Assembly: GCA_019635875.1 (NCBI GenBank)
Contig: JAHBYP010000005.1
Location: 186,001-250,000 of the forward strand
DNA from: Alphaproteobacteria bacterium
GTDB lineage: Bacteria > Pseudomonadota > Alphaproteobacteria > Reyranellales > Reyranellaceae
DNA: 64,000 nucleotides
Reading direction: 5' to 3'
The notes under the pieces were generated by a model. It saw nothing but the letters and a program-made list of their open reading frames with translations. It did not search any database and was not told where the DNA came from. How positions within the stretch are numbered: the stretch's first letter is position 1; each line of letters opens with the position of its first letter. The translations under genes and the position numbers were made by a program. Positions 53,901 to 60,910 of this stretch are shown here, piece by piece.

Positions 53901-55221
53901 CGCCGCCATCGGCCAGCCAGGTGCCGGAGACGTTGAGCGACAGACCACCGTCGGCGCTGATCGCGCCGCCGAAGGTCGTGGCGCTCACGTCGGTGACGCT
54001 GCTCGCCGACGCCACCAGCGCGGCGGCATTGTAGAGCACCGTGCCGCCGGCGCCGGCCAGGCCGCGCGCATCGACCGTGCCGGTCAGGCTGAGCGTGCCG
54101 GTCGCCGCCGCGCTCATCGCGCCGCCGCTGGCGCCGGAGACGTCGACCATGCCGGCGAGCGCCACCGAGGTGCCGGCGATCGACACCGCGCCGCCCGCGC
54201 GCGCCGTGCCGCCGCTGGCGGTGATACGGCCGGCGACCTGCACGGCGCCGCCCGCGCCGCCGTCGATGGTGACGCGGCCGCGCTCGACCGTGGCGCCGGC
54301 CGGCGTCGGCGCGTCGCCGAACACCACCACGCCGCCCGAGGTGCGCGCCACGGTGCGCGCCTCGATCGTGCCCGGTACGTTGATGGCGTTGCGCGCCACG
54401 TCGGCGGTGGTGGCGGCGCGCATCTCGACGCGCCCGCCATTGGCCCGGATGCGGCCGGCATGGCTGATCAGCGCGGTGGCGCGATCGGCATCGGCGGTGG
54501 GAATCGAGACTTGCAGGAAGCCGTCGCCCTGCATGTCGACGACGACGCGCTCGGCCGCCGCCAGCCCGACCCGGCCGCCATCGGCGACGATCGAACCGTC
54601 GTTGACGACGCGGCCGCCGATCAGCGCGACGGTGCCGCCCTGCACCACCTCGATGGTGCCCTGGTTGACCACCCCGGCCGAGGCGCCGCCGCCCTGGAAG
54701 GTCAGGTTGCGCGCCATGAAGTCGTCGGTGCGGATGTCGAGCGTCGAGGCGACGAAGCTGCCGGTGCGCACCGTGCCGGTGGGCGTGATCTGGATACCGT
54801 TGGGATTGACCAGGAACACCTGGCCGTTGGCCGTGAGGCTGCCGGCGATGGTCGAGGTCATGCCGCCGGTGACGCGGTTGAGCGTCGCCGACGAGGCCGA
54901 GGGCTGCTGGAAGGTGACGGCGGCGCCCGATCCGATCGAGAAGGACTGCCAGTTGATGACGCCGCGATCAGTCGACTGCGTGATCGTCATCTGGCCGGCG
55001 CCGGGCTGCGTGATGCTCGCCGATCCCGACACCACGGTGCCATTGGTCGGCAGCGTCTGGGCGCGCGCCTGGACCGCGACCAGCCCCAGTCCGACGGCCA
55101 GCGCGAGCAGCGAAACCTGGCCACCCATCCAGTCACGGGGCCTCCACGCCGGCGCGCACGCACGAACCTGCTGCGCGGCGCGCCTCGCGGAGCGCCGGCA
55201 GGCCTTGACCCTGCTGTTCAT
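47974..55221 (-). CDS. TpsA-type secreted filamentous protein with haemagglutinin N terminus and MBG repeats
   Basis: The 2,415-residue product is exported by the two-partner system. It starts with a long signal peptide (extended, with hydrophobic VSLLALAVGLGLVAVQARAQ) and the N-terminal secretion domain (about residues 55-165) showing RGVINWQSFSIGSGAAVTF and the FLVNPNGIQ motif. A beta-helical stretch follows, with VASTLDI and numerous GGxVxIxG coils. From residue 918 to 2339 there are 18 tandem 79-residue MBG-type repeats. A 76-residue tail ends CPQTTP. GGGGGAAG lies before ATG 55221; the frame is open upstream to 55332. Likely adhesin or biofilm protein. Confidence 0.9.
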   Translation of the reverse strand: MNSRVKACRRSARRAAQQVRACAPAWRPRDWMGGQVSLLALAVGLGLVAVQARAQTLPTNGTVVSGSASITQPGAGQMTITQSTDRGVINWQSFSIGSGAAVTFQQPSASSATLNRVTGGMTSTIAGSLTANGQVFLVNPNGIQITPTGTVRTGSFVASTLDIRTDDFMARNLTFQGGGASAGVVNQGTIEVVQGGTVALIGGRVVNDGSIVADGGRVGLAAAERVVVDMQGDGFLQVSIPTADADRATALISHAGRIRANGGRVEMRAATTADVARNAINVPGTIEARTVARTSGGVVVFGDAPTPAGATVERGRVTIDGGAGGAVQVAGRITASGGTARAGGAVSIAGTSVALAGMVDVSGASGGAMSAAATGTLSLTGTVDARGLAGAGGTVLYNAAALVASASSVTDVSATTFGGAISADGGLSLNVSGTWLADGGANGGRIDLTADDVRVTSALLSATGGDSGGLIRIGGAFQGGAERENSPELEATFVTRWADAPDMRNATETRVYGTTTIDVSGGATGGTAVVWANGATWMAGTVNAGGPISAGSIEISGKENLAYIDLTTLTLGAGGHLLLDPKNITIAAGSGDPIAANDEFGENGTKSVSIKAGNLETLLNAGTDVTLQANNDITVSKGWTTNNGGGAGGDITLEAGRSVTFASGVSITTDDGSFTVIANTNNASLVAAQRDAGAALIDMRGLTLNAGTGAVSITMSSGTTTGDIRLGVVSSSGSITVAAASTSNLVELNGNLTTGGSIVLPDRNLVVRANSVLTSGAGKSVTWTGEATRTILGAAGGETIRFVEGTTVTRIGVMDTADAARLVLGPTSASRIYGDANPDVGVPALTSGALRGADTLSSLLVAGSTAVNYPGGTPTATSNVGDYAYTVSATGSTAFAAGKTGYFLTTSTVNGTLSVTARPITVTADPKTKVYGDADPALTYQITSGSLVGADTLSGALTRTPGETVAGGPYAILQGTLAASSNYALTYVGGDLTITARPVTVTADAKTKVYGDADPALTFTTSSLGTGTAIVGALDRAPGETVAGGPYAILQGTITNANNPNYVITYVGADLSITARPVTVTADAKTRVYGDADPALTFTTSSLGAGTAIVGALDRAPGETVAGGPYAILQGTITNANNPNYVITYVGADLSITARPVTVTADAKTKIYGDADPALTFTTSSLGSGTAIVGALDRAPGETVAGGPYAILQGTITNANNPNYVITYVGADLSITARPVTVTADAKTKVYGDADPALTFTTSSLGTGTAIVGALDRVAGETVAGGPYAILQGTITNANNPNYIITYVGADLSITARPVTVTADAKTKVYGDADPALTFTTSSLGTGTAIVGALDRAPGETVAGGPYAILQGTVTNANNPNYVITYVGADLTVTARPVTVTADAKTKVYGDADPALTFTTSSLGTGTAIVGSLDRVAGETVAGGPYAILQGTITNANNPNYVITYVGADLSITARPVTVTADAKTKVYGDADPALTFTTSSLGSGTAIVGALDRVAGETVAGGPYAILQGTITNANNPNYVITYVGADLSITARPVTVTADAKTKVYGDADPALTFTTSSLGTGTAIVGSLDRVAGETVAGGPYAILQGTITNANNPNYVITYVGADLSITARPVTVTADAQTKVYGDADPALTFTTSSLGTGVAIVGALDRTPGETVAGGPYAILQGTITNANNPNYVITYVGADLTVTARPVTVTADAKTKVYGDADPALTFTTSSLGSGTAIVGALDRTPGETVAGGPYAILQGTITNANNPNYLITYVGADLTITARPVTVTADAKTKVYGDADPPLTFTTSSLGSGTAIVGSLDRVVGETVAGGPYAILQGTVTNANNPNYVITYVGADLTITARPITVTADAKTKVYGDGDPALTYQVTSGSLVGLDTLSGALTRTAGETVAGGPYAILQGTITNANNPNYAITYVGADLSITARPVTVTADAKTKVYGDADPALTFTTSSLGTGTAIVGSLDRVSGETVAGGPYAILQGTVTNANNPNYVITYVGADLSITARSVTVTADAKTKVYGDADPALSFTTSSLGTGTAIVGALDRVAGETVAGGPYAILQGTITNANNPNYVITYVGADLTVTARPVTVTADAKTKVYGDADPALTFTTSSLGSGTAIVGALDRAPGETVAGGPYAILQGTITNANNPNYVITYVGADLTVTARPVTVTADAKTRVYGDADPALTFTTSSLGSGTAIVGALDRAPGETVTGGPYSILQGTVTNANNPNYVITYVGADLTITPRPITVTADSHTKVELLPDPAFTWQLTSGTVVFGDLPTGVLTRDPGDTPGTYAITQGSFTYGANYALTFVNGQLTITPRPTNPLPAIAGGTPGDGGNGVLGGLYAPSGGGTVRSGIFRDIDESGVADPDAPVRQTSAACLISPAGTLICPQTTP
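48205..52470 (-). repeat. 18 tandem 237-bp coding repeats (MBG-type domains) in tpsA
   Basis: The protein from residue 918 to 2339 is 1,422 residues, exactly 18 units of 79. Fifteen units share the core VYGDADPALTFTTSSLG.G and NANNPNYVITYVGADL with a few substitutions. Units 1 and 13 carry the YQ.TSGSLVG..TLSGALTR variant instead. The last unit (YGANYALTFVNGQLTIT) is degenerate, and a diverged unit precedes unit 1. The units read R[PS][VI]TVTAD at their starts. Such arrays evolve by unequal crossing-over and are hard to assemble. Confidence 0.95.
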
Positions 55222-55610
55222 TGCTTCCCCCGAACCACCCGATTCCCCCGAGACGGGCGCGACAATCAGCTTTCGAATATTTCCTGGATCATTACTTTGA
55301 CGTTCAATGGACCGACAAAAATCGCGCCTCAAGACAAGACTTATATATCACCGTGCCGTGCCCGCTTCCAAAGAACAAGTGTCGAATGACACATTGCGAC
55401 ACGATGTATCTTATGGAATTACTTTAACTACCAGAGAGTATGGTAGTTGATCGTGATGCTAGCGCGACGAAGTTAACGTGATCTCTCAAGTCCCCCTCGG
55501 GATTGCCCTGGCGCACGCCGGCGTTTCTTGACCATTCGGTCCCCGGCCTGTCTGCTGGCGGGGACCGGCTTCGCCAGCCAACCCGCGTGTCAGCAACGGA
55601 CCCCGCCTCG
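55222..55610. promoter_or_regulatory. AT-rich divergent promoter region of tpsA with palindromes
   Basis: This 389-base gap has no gene. Its stretch 55270-55450 is AT-rich compared with its surroundings. AACTACCA (55426-55433) is mirrored by TGGTAGTT (55441-55448), and GTGTC (55379-55383) by GACAC (55388-55392). A minus-strand TTGGAA with ATATAT 17 bases later (near 55340-55370) is a possible weak promoter for tpsA. None of these is a proven regulator site. Confidence 0.5.
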
Positions 55611-56216
55611 ATGCCCGATACCCCGCACGACGTCATCGACACCCTGGTCGGCATCATGCCCGGCACGCCGCTGGACGCGATCCGCGCGCGGCGGCCGGAG
55701 GCGCGCCGGCACGCGCAGGCGAGCTACGACGGCCTGCTGGTGCCCGGGGATCCCGGCGGGGTGAGCCTGCCGGAGCGCTTCGCCATCGCCGCCTTCGTCG
55801 CCGGCCTGCACGGCGAGCCCCAGACCGGCGCGTTCTACGCCGAGGGGCTGCGATCCTCGGGCGCGTCCGACAGGCTCAGCGCCGCGATCGCCGCGCAGGT
55901 CGCCGCCGCCCGAGCCGTCGGCCCCTATGGCAGCTACCCGGCGGGGCCGCTCAGCGCCGAGGACCAGGCCGGGCCGGTCCACCGCGTCGCCGAGGGCGCG
56001 CGCGCCGAGCTGGGCGCGCGACTGGCGGCAGCGCTGGAGCACGTGCACATGCTGGTGCTGCATCCGCGCGACGCCGCGCCGGCCTCGCTGCAGGCGATGC
56101 TCGACGCCGGCTGGAGCACGACCGACATCGTCGTAATCTCGCAGCTCGTCTCGTTCCTCTCCTTCCAGATCCGCGTCGTCGCCGGCCTGCGCGTGCTGGC
56201 CGGCCGACCCGCCTGA
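55611..56216 (+). CDS. CMD domain protein (Avi_7170-type)
   Basis: The 201-residue product belongs to the carboxymuconolactone decarboxylase/AhpD superfamily, in the Avi_7170 branch. DVIDTLVGIMPGTPLDAIRA begins it, with PERFAIAAFVAGLHGEPQTG, ELGARLAAALEHVHMLVLHP and VVISQLVSFLSFQIRVVAGL further on. The CxxC pair of AhpD is absent. It is encoded just before an AhpD-type partner (Avi_7169-type), the usual pairing; these pairs often accompany LLM monooxygenases and transporters, both present downstream. The redox role is inferred from the partner. ATG 55611 is the likely start. Confidence 0.75.
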   Translation: MPDTPHDVIDTLVGIMPGTPLDAIRARRPEARRHAQASYDGLLVPGDPGGVSLPERFAIAAFVAGLHGEPQTGAFYAEGLRSSGASDRLSAAIAAQVAAARAVGPYGSYPAGPLSAEDQAGPVHRVAEGARAELGARLAAALEHVHMLVLHPRDAAPASLQAMLDAGWSTTDIVVISQLVSFLSFQIRVVAGLRVLAGRPA

Positions 56217-56230
56217 TCGCGCAGGACGCC

Positions 56231-56827
56231 ATGACCGACAAGACGCTGACGCCCACCGGCCACACCCCGCCGCTCGCCTTCACCCGCGACATGCTCGACT
56301 GGCTGCCCTGGCTCGAGCCGCTGGCCGAAGCCGAGCTGACGCCGCGCCACATGGCGGGCCTGGTCGACGCCGCGCGCGCCAAGTCGGCCTATTTCCGCCT
56401 GCTGGCGCGCGATCCCGACGTGCTGGGCGCGCGCACCCGCACCGACAAGGACATCTTCTACAGCACCGATGCCGGCCTGCCGCGCGCCGAACGCGAGCTC
56501 GCCGCCGCCGCGACGTCGCGGCTCAACGGCTGCATCTACTGCGCCTCGGTGCATGCGCGCTTCGCCGCGACCTATTCCAAGCGCGTCGAGGACGTCGACC
56601 GCCTGCTCGCCGAGGGCACCGGGGCGGCGCTCGACGAGCGCTGGAGCGCCATCGTCGCCGCCTCGGTGGCGCTGACGTCGATCCCGATGGCGTTCGACGC
56701 CACGCATGTCGATCGCCTGCGCGCCGCCGGCCTCGACGACCTCGCCATCGCCGACGTCGTGCAGGCCGCGTCGTTCTTCAACTGGGCCAACCGCCTGATG
56801 CTGTCGCTGGGCGAGCCGGCGCGCTGA
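56231..56827 (+). CDS. Alkylhydroperoxidase domain protein (AhpD-like, Avi_7169-type)
   Basis: The 198-residue product carries the AhpD core GCIYCASVHARFAATYS near residue 97, with the redox CxxC and histidine of that family. The Avi_7169-type features are the N-terminal PLAFTRDMLDWLPWLEPLAE stretch and the C-terminal DVVQAASFFNWANRLMLSLG segment. It follows the CMD gene by 14 bases and the two likely form one unit. The physiological substrate is unknown. Confidence 0.82.
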   Translation: MTDKTLTPTGHTPPLAFTRDMLDWLPWLEPLAEAELTPRHMAGLVDAARAKSAYFRLLARDPDVLGARTRTDKDIFYSTDAGLPRAERELAAAATSRLNGCIYCASVHARFAATYSKRVEDVDRLLAEGTGAALDERWSAIVAASVALTSIPMAFDATHVDRLRAAGLDDLAIADVVQAASFFNWANRLMLSLGEPAR

Positions 56828-56832
56828 TCATT

Positions 56833-56955
56833 ACCTTCCCCCGGAGGGGGAAGGTGCCCGAAGGGCGGAAGGGGGATGTCGAAGACAGACTCCCGTGTTC
56901 GCCTTCGACATCCCCCTTCCGTCGCTGCGCGCCACCTTCCCCCTCCGGGGGAAGG
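56833..56955. repeat. Family B intergenic palindrome, copy 5
   Basis: ACCTTCCCCCGGAGGGGGAA and its mirror enclose the inner GGGGGATGTCGAAGAC arms; left GCCCGAAGGGC, right CGTCGCTGCGCGCC. Between convergent genes (AhpD-like and livF). Confidence 0.92.
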
Positions 56956-56962
56956 CAAGATG

Positions 56963-57670
56963 CTACAACCCGAGATATTGCTGCCGCACCTCCTCGTTGG
57001 CGTGCAGCTCGTCGATCGTGCCGGCGAAGCGCACGTGGCCCTTCTCCAGCACGTAGGCGCGGTCGCTGAGCCGGGCGGCGAACTTGGCGTTCTGCTCGCA
57101 CAGCAGGATGGTCAGGCCCTGCTCCTTGAGCCGGCGGATCTGATGGCCAAGATCGCGCACGATGATCGGCGCCAGGCCCTCGCTGGGCTCGTCGAGCAGC
57201 AGCAGGTCGGGATTGCCCATCAGGGTGCGGCCGATGGTCAGCATCTGCTGCTCGCCGCCGCTCAGGTAGCCGCCCTTGCGCTCGCTGATCGGCTGAAGCG
57301 CCGGGAAGGTCTCGAACACCGCCTCGATGGTCCACGCCCTGGCGTGCGCCGTGGCGGCGTTCTTGCGCGCCACGTCGAGATTCTGGCGCACCGTGAGGTC
57401 GGGGAAGATGCGGCGCTCCTCGGGCACGAAGCCCAGCCCCAGCTTGGCCACCTGGTAGGCCGGCCGGCCGGTGATGTCGGCGCCGTTGTAGCGCACGCGG
57501 CCCCTGCTCGGCGCCGTCAGCCCCATGATCGAGCGCAAGGTCGTGGTCTTGCCCACCCCGTTGCGGCCCAGCAGGGCGACGCACTCGCCGCGGCCGACCG
57601 ACAGCGAGACGCCGAACAGGATCTGGCTCAGCCCGTAGGCGGTGTAGAGCTCGTCGACTTCCAGGATCAT
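56963..57670 (-). CDS. livF: Branched-chain amino acid-type ABC transporter ATPase, LivF
   Basis: The 235-residue product has Walker A GRNGVGKTT at 35-43, signature LSGGEQQ at 136-142 and Walker B LLLLDEPSEG from 156. Order and size are those of LivF. It begins with MILEVDELYTAYGLSQILFG. Its start overlaps the livG stop by four bases (ATGA), so translation is coupled. Together with LivG it powers the transporter formed by LivM, LivH and the binding protein gene upstream in the cluster. The order of transcription (minus strand) is binding protein, livH, livM, livG, livF. Confidence 0.93.
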   Translation of the reverse strand: MILEVDELYTAYGLSQILFGVSLSVGRGECVALLGRNGVGKTTTLRSIMGLTAPSRGRVRYNGADITGRPAYQVAKLGLGFVPEERRIFPDLTVRQNLDVARKNAATAHARAWTIEAVFETFPALQPISERKGGYLSGGEQQMLTIGRTLMGNPDLLLLDEPSEGLAPIIVRDLGHQIRRLKEQGLTILLCEQNAKFAARLSDRAYVLEKGHVRFAGTIDELHANEEVRQQYLGL

Positions 57671-58404
57671 TCGGCCTCGCCCAGGTAGATGCGCTGCACG
57701 TCCTCGTTGGCCTGCACCTCCTGCGGCGTGCCTTCGGCCAGCACGGCGCCCTGGTGCAGCACGGTGATCTGCTCGGCGATGGAGAACACCACGTCCATGT
57801 CGTGCTCGGTGAAGAGCAGGGTCAGGCCGCGCTCGCGCTGGATGCGGCCGATCAGCGCGATCGAGTCGGCGGTCTCCTGCGGCGACATGCCGGCGGTCGG
57901 CTCGTCGAGCAGCAGCAGCTGCGGCTCGCTGGCCAGCGCGATGCCGAGCTCGAGCTGCTTCTGCAGGCCGTAGGACAAGGTGCCGCTGGTCGATAGCGCC
58001 TCGCCCGCCAGGCCGACCGCCTCGAGCAGCGCCATGGTCTCCTCGCGCGCCAGCGCCCGCGCCGGGGTCAGCATGTTGAGCGTGCGGCCCTGGTGCGCCA
58101 GCACCGCGACCTGCACGTTGTCGAACACCGTGAGCTTGGGAAAGATGTTGGTGCGCTGGAACGAGCGGCCGATGCCCATGCGGCAGATCGCGTGCGGCGA
58201 CTGTCCGGTGATCTCGCGCTCCTCGAACAGCACGCGCCCCTGCGTCGGCTGGATATGGCCGGTGATCAGGTTGAACAGGGTCGACTTGCCGGCGCCGTTG
58301 GGACCGATGACGCACGCCGTGCGGCCGCGCTCGACCGACAGGCTGACGTCACGCACGGCGACGAAACCGCCGAAGGATTTTGACAGGCCCTCGATGCGCA
58401 GCAT
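57667..58404 (-). CDS. livG: Branched-chain amino acid-type ABC transporter ATPase, LivG
   Basis: The 245-residue product has Walker A GPNGAGKST (34-42), the LivG-type signature LSYGLQKQLE near 144, Walker B LLLLDEPTAGMSPQE near 164 and the switch His in TLLFTEHDMDVVF near 198. The N terminus LSKSFGGFVAVRDVSLSV is typical. The gene overlaps livF by four bases and starts four bases after the livM stop. Confidence 0.93.
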   Translation of the reverse strand: MLRIEGLSKSFGGFVAVRDVSLSVERGRTACVIGPNGAGKSTLFNLITGHIQPTQGRVLFEEREITGQSPHAICRMGIGRSFQRTNIFPKLTVFDNVQVAVLAHQGRTLNMLTPARALAREETMALLEAVGLAGEALSTSGTLSYGLQKQLELGIALASEPQLLLLDEPTAGMSPQETADSIALIGRIQRERGLTLLFTEHDMDVVFSIAEQITVLHQGAVLAEGTPQEVQANEDVQRIYLGEAE

Positions 58405-58408
58405 GGCC

Positions 58409-59836
58409 TCAACCCTTCGCGAAGGCGCGGCGCAGGTCAGGCTGCGCCAGCGCGTGGATCGTGTGGATCACCCACAACAGCGCGATCAGCATTCCGGAGA
58501 GCGGCGTCTGCAGGTAGGCGTGCAGCGCCAGGAAGAGCACCGGCAGCGCCACCAGCAGGACCGCGTCGCGCAGCACGAAGCGCTCGGCGCGGCGCAGCAG
58601 CAGCCACAGCGCGCCGCCGAACAGCGCCAGCTGCACCAGCGCGCAGGGCACGACGCCCCAGGTCACCGGCGCCCAGATCGACCAGTTGCGCGCCCTGGGC
58701 TCGAGCCAGGCTTCCGGCTGCTGCAGGACGGCGAAGAAGGCGGTGAAGAGCACCGCGCCGGCGAAGAACATCGAGGTCTTGCGCGCCAGCACACGCAGCG
58801 ACTTGGCCCGGCGCGTCGCCGGATCGTCGCCGGCCGAGATGTCGCGGCCCTGGATGAAGCCGACGATGCCGCCGGGCAGGCCGAACAGGATCAGCACCAG
58901 CACGCCGCCGAGGAAGAGCTGCCAGATCTCGGGATAGTTCTGGGTGATGTCGGCGTCCATGGTGCGCAGCAGGAGCGCGCCGACGATCGGGCCGAAGAAG
59001 GTGTAGATGCCGCCCAGCAGCACCATCAGCAGCACCTGGGTCGATTGCGTCCAGTGCGCCAGGTCGGGATAGACGCTGCGCTCGTTGACCATGATCAGCG
59101 CGCCGGCCAGGCCGGAGAAGGCGCCGACGATGACGAAGGCGTAGAGGCGATAGCGATCGACCGGGATGCCGATGAAATCCGCCCGTTCGGGATTCTCGCG
59201 GATCGCGGTCAGCGCCTTGCCGAAGGGCGAGTTGACGATGCGCCACAGCAGGTAGATCGCCGCGACGACGATCACGAGCACGAACTTGTAGTAGTTGGCG
59301 AAGGTCGGCTCGGTGATCCACTTGGGCACCGGGATGCCGATCAGCCCGTTGTCGCCGCCGGTGAAGTCGTACCACTTGAAGACGATCAGGTAGACGATGT
59401 GGCCGAAGGCGAGCGTGAGGATGGCGAAGTAGATGTGCGTGCGGCGCACGCAGAACCAGCCGATGATCAGTGCCGCCAGCGCGCCGCCGACCGGCGCGGC
59501 GGCGAGGCCGAGATAGAAGCTCAGGCCCGGGATGTTCTTCAGCAGCAGGCCCGCGGTGTAGCCGCCGATGCCGAGATAGGCCGCCTGGCCGAACGAGACC
59601 ATGCCGGTGTAGCCCATCAGCAGGTTGAAGGCCATGGCGAACAGCGACCAGATGAAGACCTGGGTGGTGAACTGGATCCAGAACCGGGCCCAGCCCATGT
59701 AGAGGATCAGCTCGGGCAGCCAGAACAGCAGCACCAGCGCCGCCAGGAAGGCCCAGATCATCGGATCGCGCGCGCTCGCGGCGGCCGGCCGCGACAGGGC
59801 GTCCGGCTTGCTGGCGGTGTCCTGCAAACTGGTCAT
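58409..59836 (-). CDS. livM: Branched-chain amino acid-type ABC transporter permease, LivM, with a long C-terminal extension
   Basis: The 475-residue product has the LivM core (about residues 1-340): LPELILYMGWARFW, AFNLLMGYTGMVSFGQAAYL near 70, GGDNGLIGIP and the EAA-like RENPERADFIGIPVDRYRLY near 215. The last 130 residues, from about 345, add several hydrophobic helices (MFFAGAVLFTAFFAVLQQPE, CALVQLALFGGALWLLLRRA, MLIALLWVIHTIHALAQ), not present in ordinary LivM (about 320-420 residues). The reading frame is intact across the junction. Confidence 0.88.
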   Translation of the reverse strand: MTSLQDTASKPDALSRPAAASARDPMIWAFLAALVLLFWLPELILYMGWARFWIQFTTQVFIWSLFAMAFNLLMGYTGMVSFGQAAYLGIGGYTAGLLLKNIPGLSFYLGLAAAPVGGALAALIIGWFCVRRTHIYFAILTLAFGHIVYLIVFKWYDFTGGDNGLIGIPVPKWITEPTFANYYKFVLVIVVAAIYLLWRIVNSPFGKALTAIRENPERADFIGIPVDRYRLYAFVIVGAFSGLAGALIMVNERSVYPDLAHWTQSTQVLLMVLLGGIYTFFGPIVGALLLRTMDADITQNYPEIWQLFLGGVLVLILFGLPGGIVGFIQGRDISAGDDPATRRAKSLRVLARKTSMFFAGAVLFTAFFAVLQQPEAWLEPRARNWSIWAPVTWGVVPCALVQLALFGGALWLLLRRAERFVLRDAVLLVALPVLFLALHAYLQTPLSGMLIALLWVIHTIHALAQPDLRRAFAKG

Positions 59837-59849
59837 TGCGCGCCTCCGG

Positions 59850-60743
59850 CTAGCGGTTGGTCTCGAGGCGCTTGCCGAGCAGGCCCTGCGGCCTGGCGAG
59901 CAGCACGACCACCATCAGGACGTAGATGAACACCGATTCGAGAATCGGCACCCAGAGGATGCCGAAGGACTTCAGGATGCCGTAGATCAGCGCGCCCAGC
60001 GCCGTGCCGGCCATGCTGCCCAGGCCACCGAGCACGACGACGAGGAAGACCTCGATGATCACGTCGAAGTCCATCCCGGGATAGAGCGCGCCCATCGGCG
60101 CCAGCACCGCGCCGCCCAGCCCGCCGAGGAAGGCGCCGATCGCGAAAACGCCGGTGTAGAGCAGCCGCACGTTGATCCCCAGCGCGCTTACCATCTCGCG
60201 ATCCTGCGTCGCGGCGCGCACGACGTTGCCGATGCGGGTATGGTTGAGCAGCAGATAAAGCCCGACGACGGTGAGCAGGCCGATCGGCAGCAGCACGAAC
60301 ATCTGGTAGCTGGGAAACAGCGCGCCGAAGACGTCGACCGTGCCCTCCAGCCCCGGCGGCCGCTTGACCGACTGGTTCTCGGCGCCCCAGATCAGCTTCA
60401 CCGTATCGCCGAACATCAGCACCAGGCCGTAGGTCAGCAGCAGCTGGTAGAGCGGATCGGCCTTGTAGATCGGCCGCAGGAAGAGGATCTCGGTGCAGAC
60501 GCCGAGGATCACCACGATGAAGGGCGCGATCAGCAGCGCCGGCCAGAAGCCGCCGAACTTGTAGCCGACCAACGTGAAGACGAAAAAGGCGCCGTACATG
60601 TAAAACGAGCCGTGCGCGAAGTTCAGCACGCCCAGCACGCCGAAGACCAGCGACAGCCCGGAGGCCACGAGATAGATGCCGGCGGCGATGAACAGGCCGT
60701 TGAGCAGCTGCACCAGCAGCACTTCGGCGGTGATGTTGGCCAT
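59850..60743 (-). CDS. livH: Branched-chain amino acid-type ABC transporter permease, LivH
   Basis: The 297-residue product matches LivH: LLVQLLNGLFIAAGIYLVAS and GLSLVFGVLGVLNFAHGSFY near the N terminus, then GLGSMAGTALGALIYGILKS near 235. Eight or so hydrophobic helices are predicted. It begins upstream of livM, which starts 13 bases after its stop. ATG 60743 has AGGGGAA upstream. With LivM it forms the transmembrane pathway. Confidence 0.92.
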   Translation of the reverse strand: MANITAEVLLVQLLNGLFIAAGIYLVASGLSLVFGVLGVLNFAHGSFYMYGAFFVFTLVGYKFGGFWPALLIAPFIVVILGVCTEILFLRPIYKADPLYQLLLTYGLVLMFGDTVKLIWGAENQSVKRPPGLEGTVDVFGALFPSYQMFVLLPIGLLTVVGLYLLLNHTRIGNVVRAATQDREMVSALGINVRLLYTGVFAIGAFLGGLGGAVLAPMGALYPGMDFDVIIEVFLVVVLGGLGSMAGTALGALIYGILKSFGILWVPILESVFIYVLMVVVLLARPQGLLGKRLETNR

Positions 60744-60772
60744 CGCGGGGTTCCCCTGACTGAGCGATCTCT

Positions 60773-60899
60773 ACCTTCCCCCGGAGGGGGAAGGTGGCAG
60801 CGCGTAGCGCTGACGGATGGGGGATGCTTCAACGACACCGGTGACCGGCTTCGACATCCCCCATCCGCCCTTCGGGCACCTTCCCCCTCCGGGGGAAGG
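60773..60899. repeat. Family B intergenic palindrome, copy 6
   Basis: ACCTTCCCCCGGAGGGGGAA and its mirror enclose GGGGGATGCTTCAACGACAC and CGGCTTCGACATCCCCC, with GCAGCGCGTAGCGCTGACGG on the left arm and GCCCTTCGGGC on the right. It separates the binding protein gene and livH (both minus strand). Confidence 0.92.
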
Positions 60900-60910
60900 T
60901 AGATCGGGGC

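Noticed and set aside
56963..58315. A single 450-residue fused ABC ATPase
   Set aside because: The extra N-terminal part is an out-of-frame reading of livG; livF and livG are separate genes with an ATGA overlap.
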